The position numbers and the translations under genes were made by a program. The notes under the pieces were generated by a model that was not told the origin of the DNA, searched no databases, and saw only the letters and a list, made by a program, of their open reading frames with translations. DNA of 64,000 bases from Arthrobotrys musiformis (Eukaryota > Ascomycota > Orbiliomycetes > Orbiliales > Orbiliaceae): assembly GCA_036971715.1 (NCBI GenBank), contig JAVHJL010000007.1, positions 186,001-250,000 of the forward strand. The letters run 5' to 3'. The first letter of the stretch is position 1, and each line of letters begins with the position of its first letter. Shown here piece after piece: positions 46,517 through 58,392 of this stretch.

Positions 46517-48571
46517 ATGAATATCCAGCATAGAATAGTTTCTCCCCAGCCCATGGGGGTCCCTGATATCAGGGTACAGGATCACTACCAGTCGCCCTTT
46601 GGGAACGAAAGCCGGTCCAGGACACTGCCTAGGGCCATTCCAAATGCCAACGATGCCCCGCCACCCGGGATTCCTTCAATGGAAGCACCCCCATCTATAT
46701 TTGGAGACTACAGACACAGACTACCTTCTATACCCTCCGTAGACTTCCCTACCGGCACTCCCACAGACTCTAGGAAAAGCGGCATCTCTAGTCTTAGGGA
46801 ACGGATGCATGCTTTCGATTGTATGCAAGTCGACAGCACCCCATCAGACCACTCGCGATTGCCACATGGAACACCATCTTTCGAACCGCGTGGCGGATAT
46901 ATCAGCGGAACTGGTCGCGTGGAAGAGTACAGATCACTGCCTAGCGCCAGCATAGCATCTACAAACGAGTGAGTAGCCGATCCTTGTCATAACTATCCTA
47001 GAAACCGACTAACTCCCTCATAGCAGTTTGAAGAGCTCGCTAAGCGATGCCATGAGGAAAACTTTTGATGCTTATGACAAAGGATTGGTCCAAAAACTCA
47101 ACTCCCCGGTTTCTTCAATTGCCTCTAATGGGCTGAATTCAACATCTCACTGGGGAAACCCACCATCGTTCCTCCACCGCGAGGAAAGAAATGGATCTAT
47201 CAGTTCGCAGTCCAGCCTGACCCTAGGCTATAACAAGGACCGTTCGCCAAAACTCCCAGGTGTCTCTGACCTTACCTCTTTCCCGTCGTCTCCTGCTGTT
47301 CCCGAAGCATCTTCGCAGTGGCCAACTACGACACCCAGTCCCTTCGAAGTAGGGTCTCGGTCTGGGTTTTCACATAGTGATAGGGGTGATCGGAGCCCTG
47401 GTTCAACGCTGTTGGCTGAAGGATATGAAAAAGAAAGGAGAACCAATAGCTTCAGCTACATGTCCGCCCCGGACCGAGCAAAACCAGAGCGCTTGAGCCC
47501 TGAAATAAGATACGTCGATGAAGATATCTCGATGGATGACGTACCTCCACGGCCTACCGGGTTCGAATATCGTAAATCACCAGTGTCACATCCAAGCCCG
47601 AGCACAAGATACTCTAAGTTCAGGTCCGGGCCTTATTCCCCACGAGAAGATCGATTCAGTTCGAGCAATGCGGAATCTCGAAATCGATTCTATGGAAACG
47701 AAAGCTCTGATCTCAACCGTATAACCATGAGCGGTGGCCTCAACTTTAATAGCCAGAGTGGCCCTGCTGGGACTAGGTCAGTTGTACATTTCTTTTATCG
47801 ATCACGATCTTTCACTAACTCAATCATTAGCTCCTCTAGGGTCACATACGGGAGCAATGGAAGCACCCATCCTCCCAAATCACCGAGCGCCTTCTCCCGT
47901 GGCCACCAGCGGACTATATCCGAGGCGGTTGAACGCCAACAGGCAAGCGAAGCTGCCGTCGGGCCAAAGCACCACTCAGCACCTAAATTACTTGGTGTGT
48001 TGATGTGCGAATGCTGCCCGAAGAAACCCAAGAAATTCGATAACCATGTCGATCTCAAGTACGTCTTGACTAGCTTCTAAGGATTCATTAATGGGTGACT
48101 AACTTTCCTAGGATGCATGAACTCGAGAAACAATATGGCTGCAAATATTGCACCCACCGTTTTAAGAACAAGAATGAGGCCGAACGACACCAGAACTCGC
48201 TCCACCTTCGAAAGCACTCTTGGTGCTGCTCTGCCATTGCTAGCACACCAGAGGCAGCATTCCACCCCAATACTGCCAAGCATAGCTGCGTTGACGTTTG
48301 TGGATATTGTGGAGACGAATTCCCCAACCCGCCAGACTGGCAGGTACGACACGACCATCTGAGTGAGGTGCACAAGTTCGGGGAGTGCAATCAAAATAAG
48401 AAATTCTTCAGGGCAGACCACTTCCGACAGCACCTGAAGCACACGCACGCAGGCACGAGCGGAAAGTGGGCTAATGTTCTGGAAAACGCTTGCAAGAGGG
48501 AAGTTCCAGAGCATGAACAGCACCCAGACCCAGTCATGCATGGCACCATGATGTCCGAAATGGCAGATTAG
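46517..48571 (+). CDS. C2H2-type zinc-finger protein, likely transcriptional regulator
   Basis: Four exons, 46517-46968, 47027-47776, 47831-48058 and 48112-48571, give 629 residues. The first 450 residues are Ser/Pro/Arg-rich and disordered. The finger region begins with CECCPKKPKKF (about 460-470), then a C2H2 finger CKYCTHRFKNKNEAERHQNSLH, a CSAIAS...AFHP block, CGYCGDEFPNPPDW...HLSEVH, and CNQNKKFFRADHFRQHLKHTH, closing with GTSGKWANVLENAC. This multi-finger arrangement is a conserved Pezizomycotina family of presumed nuclear regulators. The intron at 47777-47830 is 54 bp, in frame and stop-free, but has GTCAGT, CTAAC and TTAG signals, so I removed it. The very long pyrimidine-rich upstream region suggests elaborate transcriptional and translational control. 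Confidence 0.88.
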
Positions 48572-49109
48572 GAGCATCCTCCCCTAAATACTAAACCGCT
48601 AGGTATAATCACAACTTGGCGGGTCAACATCTACAATATATCAACAAATTCAAATCCGCCCAGCTTCAGCATTCATCTTACCCTTCTTCGACATCTAATT
48701 TGGACCGCTTAACGACTTGATGACTTGATTTTAATTCAAATTTAACCTAGCGCGCCACGCGTTACCAGCAAACATTAATCGATGCATTTTTACGGGTTTC
48801 GACATCGTTTTTTCGCATTACCCGTCTTCGTCAGCTGTTATGCCATATCAGCGATTCCTTTGGGCTGTGCGCCGTTCAAAGGTTCTTAGGAGCCAAATTT
48901 ATCGGCGATGTTGTATTTTTTTTCTTCTTAGATTTTTATCTACTTATATACCAATGATATCCAAAGGTTACCGGGGGACTACCGCCAGATACGCGGCTCA
49001 CCCACTGTTCTGTCGATACGATACTATCTTTATTTATTTACAGCGCGCTCGTTATTTTCTCCCTTTAAGGAGACCCATCACTCTGTTCATATATAGCGAA
49101 CCACCTACA

Positions 49110-49150
<41 letters not shown>

Positions 49151-50031
49151 GAAAAAAAAAGCTGCTTATGGCCCCGTCATGTCATCAACCGGTGTTGGGG
49201 TGTTTTGCTTATTACTACTTTATTTTACTTATACTATTACTTTTTGTTGTGTGTGGAAGGCTGGCTTCCCGAAATTGTCTACCGGCGGAGCAGGTCGGTA
49301 TGACACTTCATTTCTTATATCTATATTTTTCTTCATTTCATTTCTATCTACTTATCTAGCATATTCATGACGTATCCAAAATTACTCTCTATTGACAGTA
49401 CTCCATTTCCTTCTATAATATATTTTCAATGTTGCTTTATATTATCCAAGAGATGTGACGTCTTTTTCTTGTTTCTCCTTTCGGTCATTGGCACTATCTT
49501 CATCTTACATTCTTAGTACTCTTGCCCTTCCATATATTGTCGAAAAAATATCTTGAAGTTTTCCAAACCTGTACCATGATTCCACTTCCTCTTCCCCTTT
49601 CTTGATGTTTTTGTTTTTAAAAAATTTGCTTTCTCGTTTTGATGTATAATACTATGTGTCTTTCTTGCTTTCTGTACTAGCAATTATTAATTATGTTGAT
49701 CAATTGAATTCTACGACAATCAAACTTGAGCCTAGAATTTTCAAACCCCTTTAAATTGATTGTAAATTTCAAATTCCGGGCATCTCTAGGTAAACACCGA
49801 AGAGGTCCATGATGTGTGAGTAATTGGAGTGGAGTTTGAGTCATACGCCGATTCTACCGCTGTTGGTGGCGCTTTTATCTTGCAGAGTTGATCAAGATGT
49901 CTAATGCTGAAATACCCAAAGGGATAGCCCGACGAGTCTTCTAGTCTGAAACAAAAGGAATGCGCTCATCATGCACGACGCAAAGTCTAAAGGTTCTTCA
50001 AAAAACACAAACAATGAATAAAGGATATTGA
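48572..50031. other. Intergenic region, convergent C2H2 / TatD
   Basis: 1.46 kb, T-rich. It contains a (GAA)n tract at 49110-49160 and otherwise no coding signal. The 176-codon frame at 48840-49370 is composed of simple repeat plus hydrophobic T-rich codons and is not a gene. Confidence 0.55.
49110..49160. repeat. (GAA)n trinucleotide tract
   Basis: About 17 GAA/GAG triplets followed by an A run. Confidence 0.85.
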
Positions 50032-51361
50032 TCAGGCGGATTCTTCTTTAGGGGCCCCGTTCTCTTTCCACTTTTGCTGTAAAGCCGCTGCCTCGTCGAA
50101 TCTAAACATGGTCATCGAGTTCTCCCACGATCTTATAGTTTAATTGAGATTAGCATCGTGCTCGTCTCGTCCAAAGGTCATGCTTGCTAAATAAGAGGGA
50201 AAGGAGTACATACCGTTCACAAACTTCTTCAAACTCCACACCTTTAACTTGAGCGATTACCCACGCAACGCCGGCAATAGCACACGGTTCATTCCGTCCT
50301 TTAACCCTCAGCCCGTTCTGCCACTTCTCTTTCTTCACATCTTTCGGAACCCCGCTTGCCAGATACTCTGGCATGGTTTTCAAATATTTTGCGCTGGCGT
50401 GGCTGTTCCTGATCTCACACCAGGGTCCATCTGTTTCTATCTGTAATCTTTCTAGTGGAACTTCTTTTACAACCGCTAGATTTTCCTCCGTTTTTAAGGA
50501 ACATCCGTTGATCCCGATGTCATACCCGTGTTCTACTAGCACCTTCATTTCTTCAAGCGTACCTGTGAAAGAATGCACAAGTCCCTTTCGCGGAAGATTA
50601 GCCGCAAACAATAATTTATTAAAATCCTCTTCCGCTGCTCTAGAATGCAAGAATAGCGGCAAGTCCACCCGCTCAGCCATACGAAGCTGTTCTTCGAAGA
50701 CGATGAGTTGGGATTCTTTATCTGAGAGGAAGAAACGGTCATAGTCTAGGCCGATTTCTCCAAATGCGGTTACCGTTCCCTGGGTTTTACCTTGGAGGGC
50801 TAGTTTTTCGACGGGGAGGAGGAGGGATTGGAGGGACTTTTGGGGGGTGATTGATTTTGTCACTTCGCTGGCGCAGCAGGGGTGGACTCCCACGGTAGCG
50901 AAGATTGTGCCGGCTGTATTATTTCAGAAGTTTTCTTTAGTGATCACAGTTTCTGATCATTTTCGGTGGGCGTTGGGTAAGAATTACATACGGTATTTTT
51001 CAGCCAGGTCGATGGCCTGTAGGGAGTGTTTATAGTCTGAGCCTGTGACCATGAGCTTTTGGCAGCCGATGGCTTGGCCGCGGGAGATGACAGATTCGAG
51101 ATCTGTTTCGTGGACTTTGCGGCCGTGGTAGAAGCCCTGGTAGGTCATATCCGTGAGGTTTATGCCGACCTTATTTTATATATATACCGTTAACATATGA
51201 TCTTTTCTCCTTTTGTTTCACTACCCGATTTTATGAAATTTGGATTAAGATATGTGAAGGAGGCATACATCGATATACCGCGGTTCATATCGCGATTCTG
51301 TTTCGTTGCTAGTTTCCGTCGACGGGCCCGCAGCGGGGCTGGAAACTGATAGGGACGCCAT
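50032..51361 (-). CDS. TatD-family metal-dependent deoxyribonuclease
   Basis: Four exons, 51361-51269, 51169-50992, 50913-50214 and 50131-50032, give 356 residues. The TIM-barrel metal-site motifs are present: GINLTD (33-38, replacing the HxH of amidohydrolases as in TATDN1-type members), GVHPC (99-103), AFGEIGLDYDR with Glu143, FLHSR with His180, VHSF with His204, and ETDGPW with Asp252. The family acts as 3'-5' exonuclease or endonuclease in DNA turnover and repair and, in yeast, apoptosis-like DNA fragmentation. The last exon supplies SWENSMTMF, the expected C-terminal helix. Divergent from ALG14. Confidence 0.92.
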
Positions 51362-52180
51362 TGTGGTAAATGGAGAATTATCTCCAGGAATGTTCTTTGA
51401 TCTGAGAGAATGAATTGATGATAGGGGAGATGGTAAAATTGGGGTGTTTGGGGAATGAAAATGATAGATCGCTCTTTTTGAAAAAGATGATATAAATTGA
51501 GATCGAGTGAGACTAGCTATGTAGTTTTTGTATGCATGAATTGCGAGCATGAAGCTTGTTTTCTGCCGTCCCTTTTTGAAGGTGGACCTCGGTATTTATA
51601 GACTTATCGTCGGCTTGTCTATAAATACCACTTGGCAGGGGACTTTGCTACAAGCTTTGAAGTCGCAGAATTTTTTTTGGTTTTTGGTTTTTGGTTTTCA
51701 AGTATGACTCAAATTGTGATCTTCGATGCATGCGAAGCCCTGCAGATTAGAGGGGAACGGGACCTAGTAGTCACGTAGGTATATCAGTAAACCGGTAGCT
51801 AGAATAGGCTATGGATTAACTTATTCTTTTGATATCAACTACATGCATGAGTAAATAGAAGGTTTCTTACGGCAAAAACGATATGAATCCTCGACGCCTG
51901 GCTATCGGTATTGGAGTGGGTGGTATAACCTCGAGTGGGATTGTTGGATTTTTATGGTGTTTTTTTGTGAGAGGCTGAGGTTGGGGTCTCCCCGAGCATG
52001 GATCTTGGCTCCCCGAGCATGGCTGTGTGTTCGGGGAAGAGCTTCCCGGTTATATCCACATCCCCCGTTCAAAGCTTCAAAATACAAAAACGTGTCGTTG
52101 TCGAACAACATCCTCCCAACGACCGACGACGGGACGGTTATCGTCACAAAAAAGCCCATCGCGGCTTTTTACTATCCACA
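51362..52180. other. Divergent promoter region TatD / ALG14
   Basis: 819 bp. Features: a perfect inverted repeat at 51591-51629, a GGTTTTT triple repeat at about 51671-51695, and a directly repeated TCCCCGAGCATGG at about 51988 and 52010. Confidence 0.6.
51591..51629. promoter_or_regulatory. Perfect 13-bp inverted repeat with a TATAAATA box in each orientation
   Basis: Arms 51591-51603 (GGTATTTATAGAC) and 51617-51629 (GTCTATAAATACC) are exact reverse complements, separated by 13 nt. Each arm holds TATAAATA reading outward or inward, in the promoter between divergent genes, 230 bp from the TatD start. Confidence 0.65.
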
Positions 52181-53099
52181 ATGTCGTTCATAGTCGCGAT
52201 CTTCCTCTCTCTCCTTCTCATATTCATCTTCGTATCCGTAAGTCCGGCGCCTTACTGACTCCCCGAAAGCTCGAAAGGAAGGGAAGCATCTTCGCTAACA
52301 AGCTGATGGTGTGTGGATATAGCTCCGAATCTACTTCATCCTGCCCACCCGTCCTTCCACAGCCCCACAAACATCGATCCTCCAGTCCTCACGCATAGTA
52401 GAGTTGACAACGCCGGCCAATTCCCATGTCCTAATGATCCTTGGATCCGGTGGGCACACCGCCGAAATGTTCTCCTTGCTCTCCTCCATCTCACCGGATA
52501 CAATAACCCACCGAACATACGTTTTTAGTAGCGGAGATATCCATTCCGCTAGGTCGGCTCAATCGTTTGAGGCTTCTTTGATAGGAGGTATTACCAAAAA
52601 GGCAAACGAGAAGATTGGGTACAGACTTTTGGAGATTCCGAGAGCGAGGAGGGTACGGCAGTCGTGGCTGACTACGCCTTGGAGCTGCTTGATGTGTTTG
52701 ATTGGGTGTATGAATGTTTTAAGAGGAGGGGATGTGGAGGGGATGGGCGTTCAGATGAGGAAGTGTTGGGAGGGCAGACGGTTTCCCGATGTGGTCGTGT
52801 GCAATGGTCCTGCTACAGCTGTGATGATGGTTCTTGCTTGTTATATCTACAAGGTATTTTGTTCTTGCTCCTTCTGTTTACCATTTTCTGTGTATAACGG
52901 GGATATGCTAACTGGTTTGTGATAGTTCTTCGGGCGCTGCTCGACAAGGATTATTTACGTAGAATCTTTCGCTCGGGTCACGACAATGTCCTTATCGGGG
53001 AAACTACTCCTCCCGCTCGCGCATCGGTTTCTAGTTCAATGGCCGCAGTTGGCGGAAAAGTATCCGGGCGCTGAGCATCTCGGCTTCTTGGTTTCATAG
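52181..53099 (+). CDS. ALG14: UDP-N-acetylglucosamine transferase subunit ALG14
   Basis: Three exons, 52181-52237, 52323-52853 and 52926-53099, give 253 residues. The N-terminal hydrophobic segment (IVAIFLSLLLIFIFV) anchors it in the ER membrane. The nucleotide-sugar-binding-fold start VLMILGSGGHTAEM (60-68 core) and DVVVCNGPATAVMM are typical of Alg14, as is the end RIIYVESFARVTTMSLSGKLL followed by FLVQWPQLAEKYP. It recruits the catalytic Alg13 to the cytosolic ER face to add the second GlcNAc to dolichol-PP-GlcNAc in N-glycan assembly. All introns are phase 0. Divergent from the TatD gene, convergent with the uL24m gene. Confidence 0.95.
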
Positions 53100-53349
53100 T
53101 TCGATATTTAACTATTCATACAGTTACTCATACAGATATATCGATTACAGTGGCTGGCCTCGGAGCTAGGTTTTCAACTTTTTTCTCTTATCTATTTGGT
53201 CCATTCCTTTTCGAGCCTTTTATGATGCATATGAATGATACCCAAATGTCCAGTTATTATGTACATTAGCGTTACAAAACTTAAAACTACGTTATATATA
53301 TACAAGCCGCCCTCTTCTTCACCCCCAAAGACCCAACGACAGGGGGATA

Positions 53350-54566
53350 TCAACTCGGTGGGGCAGCTGCGTGGGTCTCTGAATTCCTTGCCGGTAGCTG
53401 ACCAAGCGCTGGCTTGAACCCAAACCCTGCCGCCTCCTGCCGCTCGATCTCGTCCAATATCTTCACTCTATTCCGTCGTTCCTTCATGAAGGGGGTAGCA
53501 CCCTGAGCCATTGTCCGACCCAATTGTTCCAGAATACTGCCTGTCAACTTTTGAGTCCTGCCCTTCTCGATCTTTTCCCTTCTGATCTTTCTATTGATAT
53601 CCATCAACGGCGTTACGACTCTCGCCTTCTTCCTGGCCTTCTCCTCTTCATCCTCCCTCATCTTCTGCTCGATAAACTCTCGGTCGTGTCTATCTCTGAA
53701 TATACTATACTTCCCCCGTAATTCATCGACAACCCCGTCCGGAATTGGTGGTTTAAGCAAAGTAGGCACATAGGTTCTCTCCTCAGCGTCCATACGTTTG
53801 GTATCACATTGTTCGTCCTGGTACTCTGGTTCGTTCTTCTCCGGCCAGGGGATTTCGGTCTTCGTGAAGGCAATCCAACGGGTCCATGTTCGTTTGCCTT
53901 GGGCGTCTTTCCGTACGTCTGAGATTCTGACCTTTTTAACGATTGCGTCGCGGAGAACACCGGATTTGGGGTCTTCGATTGGGTGGACTAGACGGACGTC
54001 CGTGTAGGCTATGCTGCATTCTTGGTCCATGCCCGGCGAATCACCGCCGTCTAGACCTTCGAAGTAGTCTGGCGTTCTGATTGGATACTATTACACAGTC
54101 GTCACATCAGTACCGGGATGAGAGATGAAGGTGAGCAAGAAGAGGGAAAACATACCACATTCAACCCCTGCACCTTAACACTGTCCGTGTCCGGGTCCAC
54201 CTCCTTCACAACCCCGACTTTATTCCTATCCTTCCCGGAAAGAATAACAACCCTATCGCCTGCAGCAATATTAAAAAACCTCCTGGGCTCATCGACCTCC
54301 GGTAACCTCATTGCATCGGCAGTCGGTAAATCTCTCGCAACCCTATCCTTCGCATCTCTACCTCTTATGGGGGCGAGGGGGCCCATTTTAACGTCTTCGA
54401 CTATTTCCGATCGGATCTTTGCGACATAGCGGTGGTGGTCTCGGAGCATGGCATCGTATTGGGCGCGTTTCATACGTTTGTAGGCGACTTTGGCCTGGGC
54501 TTCTCGGGCGTACCGTCTTGCGACGGCGGCCTTGGCCAGGATTGTGCGGCGGATTACTCGATCCAT
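53350..54566 (-). CDS. MRPL40: Mitochondrial large-subunit ribosomal protein uL24m (Mrpl40 type)
   Basis: Two exons, 54566-54156 and 54087-53350, split by a 68-bp intron, give 382 residues. The N-terminus is basic. A KOW motif region (about 102-130, AGDRVVILSGKDRNKVGVV) identifies uL24, the protein initiating large-subunit assembly near the polypeptide exit tunnel. The long C-terminal extension (DVRLVHPI, KRTWTRWIAFTKTEIPWPEK, YVPTLLKPPIPDGVVDELRGKYS) is characteristic of fungal mitochondrial members. The exon 2 start YPIRTPDYFEG continues the KOW strand in phase. Same strand as the downstream-numbered LACTB2-like gene. Confidence 0.9.
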
Positions 54567-55230
54567 TTTTATTTTTCTTCTTATTTATTAAAATTTGACA
54601 ACTGCTTTCGGATGGGAGTAATGATAGTGGGGTGTCGTTGGAGGGGTGTGGTGTGTCGTATGAATGTCTACCGTATCGACGAGACCATTGCTTGGATGAT
54701 AGAGGAACTGCCGAGGGAAGAAGTTGCAGGGGGGTTAGGGAGAGTATAAACCCCCAATGTCGGCCGTCAATTGGGGGGAGAGGGTTTGAAGTTGAAGAGG
54801 TGTCGTCGTTGGGTCGCTTTGAGAACGTCGGCTTTCCAAAATCGAACCTTCAAATTTTCGCTAGTGGCACGTGATCTTGAATCGGATGCCAAGACTTGTG
54901 TGTCGACTTTCTCTCACAATGCTTTTATATATAAATTTATTGGGAAAAAGGAATTTTGAGAAATCAACGAAGTTTTGGATTGGATAATCGATTGGATTTT
55001 TAGGGATGGTATGCCTATGAGGTTTTTGTCTAAATCTTTGGTGTTTGGAGGAAAGGAGTGGGAAGTCACCAGCTTCATATTCATGTTGGCCGAAGAGAGT
55101 CTTCGAGACGATGTTCAACGTCAATGCAATACAACGCACTTTGAGGACAATATACCACAAACTGACATACAAAAGCCATATACCCTCTCTATAAACCCAA
55201 AGTCCGTTGGCATTATATCAGAGTGCCCGA
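54567..55230. other. Intergenic region LACTB2-like / uL24m
   Basis: 664 bp containing the uL24m promoter and the LACTB2-like 3' region. A single RTCACGTG-type site lies at about 54868. No gene seen. Confidence 0.5.
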
Positions 55231-56375
55231 CTAAAGCACACTAGCCCTTCCCTTGACCCCACCACTGCCTCCTGCTCCTTCCAGGATCCTCCACCCTCCT
55301 TCCCCCCTCACAGCCCTTCCGTCCTTCTCCAGCTTCTCAAGAATTAAAAGCACGCCCCTCCCTGCTGCCTCCCACAAATTCTCCGGGTAATCTTTATAGA
55401 TCACCTTGACAATGTCTAGAACTTCCATTGTAGTGCCTCTATGTTCTTTTAGAACGTTGACGACCTGTATCTCACGTTCTTGTCTGTGGGTTATGTACTC
55501 TTGAATCTTGGCTTTGGCGTCTGGGATTAGCGGGCCGTGGGCTGGGTAGGCTCTGTTTGGGTTCAAGGCCAGCATTTTTGCGAGGGAGGACATGTATTCT
55601 GATAAGTCCTCGAAGACGGTTGTTCCCTATTATCACCATCGTCAATACCATCTCTTCAAGGGAAACAAGATGAACCTCGAGGCTTAAGTGGATCCGCGGA
55701 TGGGAACGGAAAGTGAATATACCTGTCCTAGTACATTATCTCCCGTAAACAACGCTTGTTCCTCCTCCAACCACAAACAAACATGATCACCCGCATGCCC
55801 CGGTGTCCACAAACTCTTCACCGTGGCTCCTTCGACGGCCACAATTTCTTCGTCACTAAGACTTCCATCTTCATTTACCTCCGGAAACCCCCATTTAGTA
55901 GCCCCGGGATCCTTGGGGTCTAACTTGAATTTTAAAACTTTGACGTCGGGGCAAATGGATCGTAGATCGGGGACACCCTCGATGTGATCGCCGTGCCAGT
56001 GGGTTATTATAGCAGTGGAGACGGTAGCCCGTTCAGAGGCTAGGACTGATGAGAGCGAGGATTTCCAAGCGGGTTTACCTTCCCCGGCGTCGATTAGGAG
56101 ACGCTTTGGGCCTGTGCCTACGAGGTAGGTGTTTGTGCCTATTTGTATGTTTTTAATATATGGTACTCTTTTTCAATACCATGAGGGTGGATTTGTAAAA
56201 CCAATTTACCTTGAAGAGTAAACTGAAGATATTTGTTAACGAGGTGTTATGTGCGACCTTGTATATGGAAAGTGGGGGGCGGGGGGTTTGGTACCTTGCC
56301 GGGATTGCCGCCCAGAATACGGATAACCCTGGAACTTAAGCGCTCGATTTCGAGGAGTGGAACCAAGTTTGCCAT
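55231..56375 (-). CDS. Metallo-beta-lactamase-fold hydrolase, LACTB2-like endoribonuclease
   Basis: Four exons, 56375-56295, 56222-56210 (a 13-bp microexon), 56138-55723 and 55626-55231, give 301 residues. The microexon encodes FTLQ plus one base and is needed to read FTLQGTNTYLVG, the conserved first strand. Metal ligands: THWHGDH with His78, His80, Asp82 and His83, TPGHAGDH with His145, TGD with Asp164, and a later AHG. A winged-helix-like C-terminal domain (VVNVLKEHRGTTMEVLDIVK) is typical of LACTB2. Human LACTB2 is a mitochondrial single-strand-specific endoribonuclease; in fungi related genes also sit in secondary-metabolite clusters as thioesterases, but no polyketide synthase is near here. 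Confidence 0.9.
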
Positions 56376-57444
56376 TCTGAGCATCTACCCCAGGATACTC
56401 CCAATCTTAGCGAATTTATATATATATATATATCAATATATATAGTAGAAAACGTGCAAAGCCTATCGCCGATACCTAAACGATAGCTAAGGGGCTAGGG
56501 TAGCTGGTAGATGCTTGGTGAGTTGTACAACAGGAAGATAAATTTAAGAAAATATTGGGCAAGAAAGTAGATATTTATATTGATAGATGGAAAAAGATCA
56601 ATGTCAAACACCGCGACGAGTATGACCGGTGGATATTTATGTTGGGAAAGGAGAAGGGGATGGAGGGAAGGAAGGGCCGGGGGAAGCTTAAGCCGGCAGG
56701 GGAGGCCCTATTATATTAGATAATCAAGATCCTTTTCTATTTTATGTTTTTTTCGGCTTGTGAATCTTCGGAGCTAGCAATTGACAAGGATTTAGGTGGT
56801 AATGGACATATTATTGTGCCTTTTTAGCCAGCGATGCAGGTAGAAAGCATTTGAAAAAACAAACCTTTTTTATAACGGCGCCGCGGCGGGTTTTACTTAA
56901 ATATCTGGTGGATCTGGTGGATCTGGTCGGCGCGGCCGTCGGACGAATGATGTGATGTGAATGGGGATTGCCTCGGCCTAATTATGTTCATTGCGTTGTG
57001 TGTGGTTGGAGAAATAAAGTGTGGGGGAGATTACAACGTGGTCAACGCATCTGGTTCGGGTAGATCTGATTCATGCGACAGAGCTCGAGGTTTGGTCAAT
57101 GTTAGAGATAATTGTAGGGGTATGCAGGTGGCTTTTGTCCTTTTGCTAGTTTACGAGACAACTTTATCCATGAAGCCAAAGAGCAGTTAGTAGTAGTAGT
57201 GGTTAGTAGTGGCATAAATGTATTCAGACTATCAATTGTGTCACGTGACTGTCTGTCTGTCCATGATATATGGCAGGGAAATTGAATGTCAAAAATGGTG
57301 GGCTCTCTCTTTGTGTCAAAATCGGTGTGCTTGTCGTTTTGCGGTTCAAAGATGTCACATGATGATTCACGTGATGATTTCAGGGCTTAGAAGGAATCGG
57401 GTTGGGTTTACGTCTACAGACAGACCGATGACAATCCGCTTATT

Positions 57445-57631
57445 GTCTGCAGACCGTTGGTAACCCACAATAGCGTCGGCGGACCGTCGGCAGACCGTCG
57501 ATAACACTCAAACCGTCTGCAGGCCGTCGATAAAATATAAACCGTCCGCAGACCGTCGGTGAAATATAAACCGTCTGCAGACCGTTGATAAAAATCCGAA
57601 CCGTCCGCGGACTGTTGGTAAAATCCAAAGC
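57445..57631. repeat. Tandem array of six 29/30-bp units with GTCTGCAGAC palindrome
   Basis: Units at 57445-57474, 57475-57514 (40 bp, internally expanded), 57515-57543, 57544-57572, 57573-57602 and 57603-57631. Each begins with GTCYGCRGRC, a 10-bp palindrome or near-palindrome, followed by CGTYGRTAA and an A-rich spacer. Units differ mainly by C/T and G/A changes. Confidence 0.85.
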
Positions 57632-57835
57632 ATCTGAGGTGTAGAAGTTTTGAAGCTCAATCGTGTCATGTGACCAGTCTCCAAATCGTATGAGATCAAA
57701 TCTCAACGGCTTGGGTGGTCGTTGCATGACATTGTGAGGCCTCCTCTTTGAGGTGGATCACATGATCATTTTGGATAGAAGAATCGAGGAGCATGCACAA
57801 GTGACTTGAAAGCTCCAGGACGACTTGAAAACTCT

Positions 57836-57959
57836 AAGACACCTTGAGAGGTTCAAAAGCGCTTTGGAAAGTTAAGACGCCTTAAAAGTCAAGACGCCTT
57901 TAGATTCTTAGGGCGGCTTATTCTGGCCCAAGGCGCCTTCCAGCATTACAAGACACCAT
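57836..57959. repeat. Interspersed AAGACGCCTT decamer, five copies
   Basis: AAGACACCTT (57836), AAGACGCCTT (57874 and 57891), AAGGCGCCTT (57930) and AAGACACCAT (57950) occur within 124 bp; AAGGCGCCTT is a perfect palindrome. Confidence 0.65.
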
Positions 57960-58392
57960 AGGGAGTCAAGGCAACATTAGAAGGCAAAAGTTCATTTTGC
58001 ACTCCAAAATGATCATGTGACTGGACAGATATATGGAGTTGAAGCTTGAAGGTCGAACAGCTATCTAGGTGCTTAAGTAGTCACACAGTTGCAAGTATAA
58101 AGTAGATTTACAGGACGAGGTTCTTGTCATATTCATTAGTTAGAAAGAAAAGATCCTGATCCTAACTCCCTGCTGTGTTCGATCTGGACAAGTCGGCAGG
58201 TTGGAACAGTCTTAAGTCCAACATTTTTAGAATATCGCATGATGAAATTGAAGTGGTCTCGGTCCCATTGAAGGATAGATTGCGTACGAGACTGGAGGCA
58301 GACTGTCTGGCGACTGCAACACAACCGCAACACAACCGTTCCAAACCCGTCAGAAAACCGTCAGAAAACCAATGGGAAAACTGTCCGACGAC

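Noticed and set aside
48840..49370. 176-codon plus-strand frame
   Set aside because: It consists of T-rich hydrophobic codons around a (GAA)n tract with no family resemblance.
55231..56375. LACTB2-like gene as part of a polyketide cluster (thioesterase)
   Set aside because: Neighbours are uL24m, ALG14 and CHL4; no synthase or tailoring genes nearby.
57445..57631. CRISPR-like array (about 30-bp repeated units)
   Set aside because: The units are directly adjacent without unique spacers, and the genome is eukaryotic; it is a plain tandem repeat.
57440..57727. 95-codon minus-strand frame across the tandem array
   Set aside because: It is only the open translation of the repeats, with no start context, domain or splice support.
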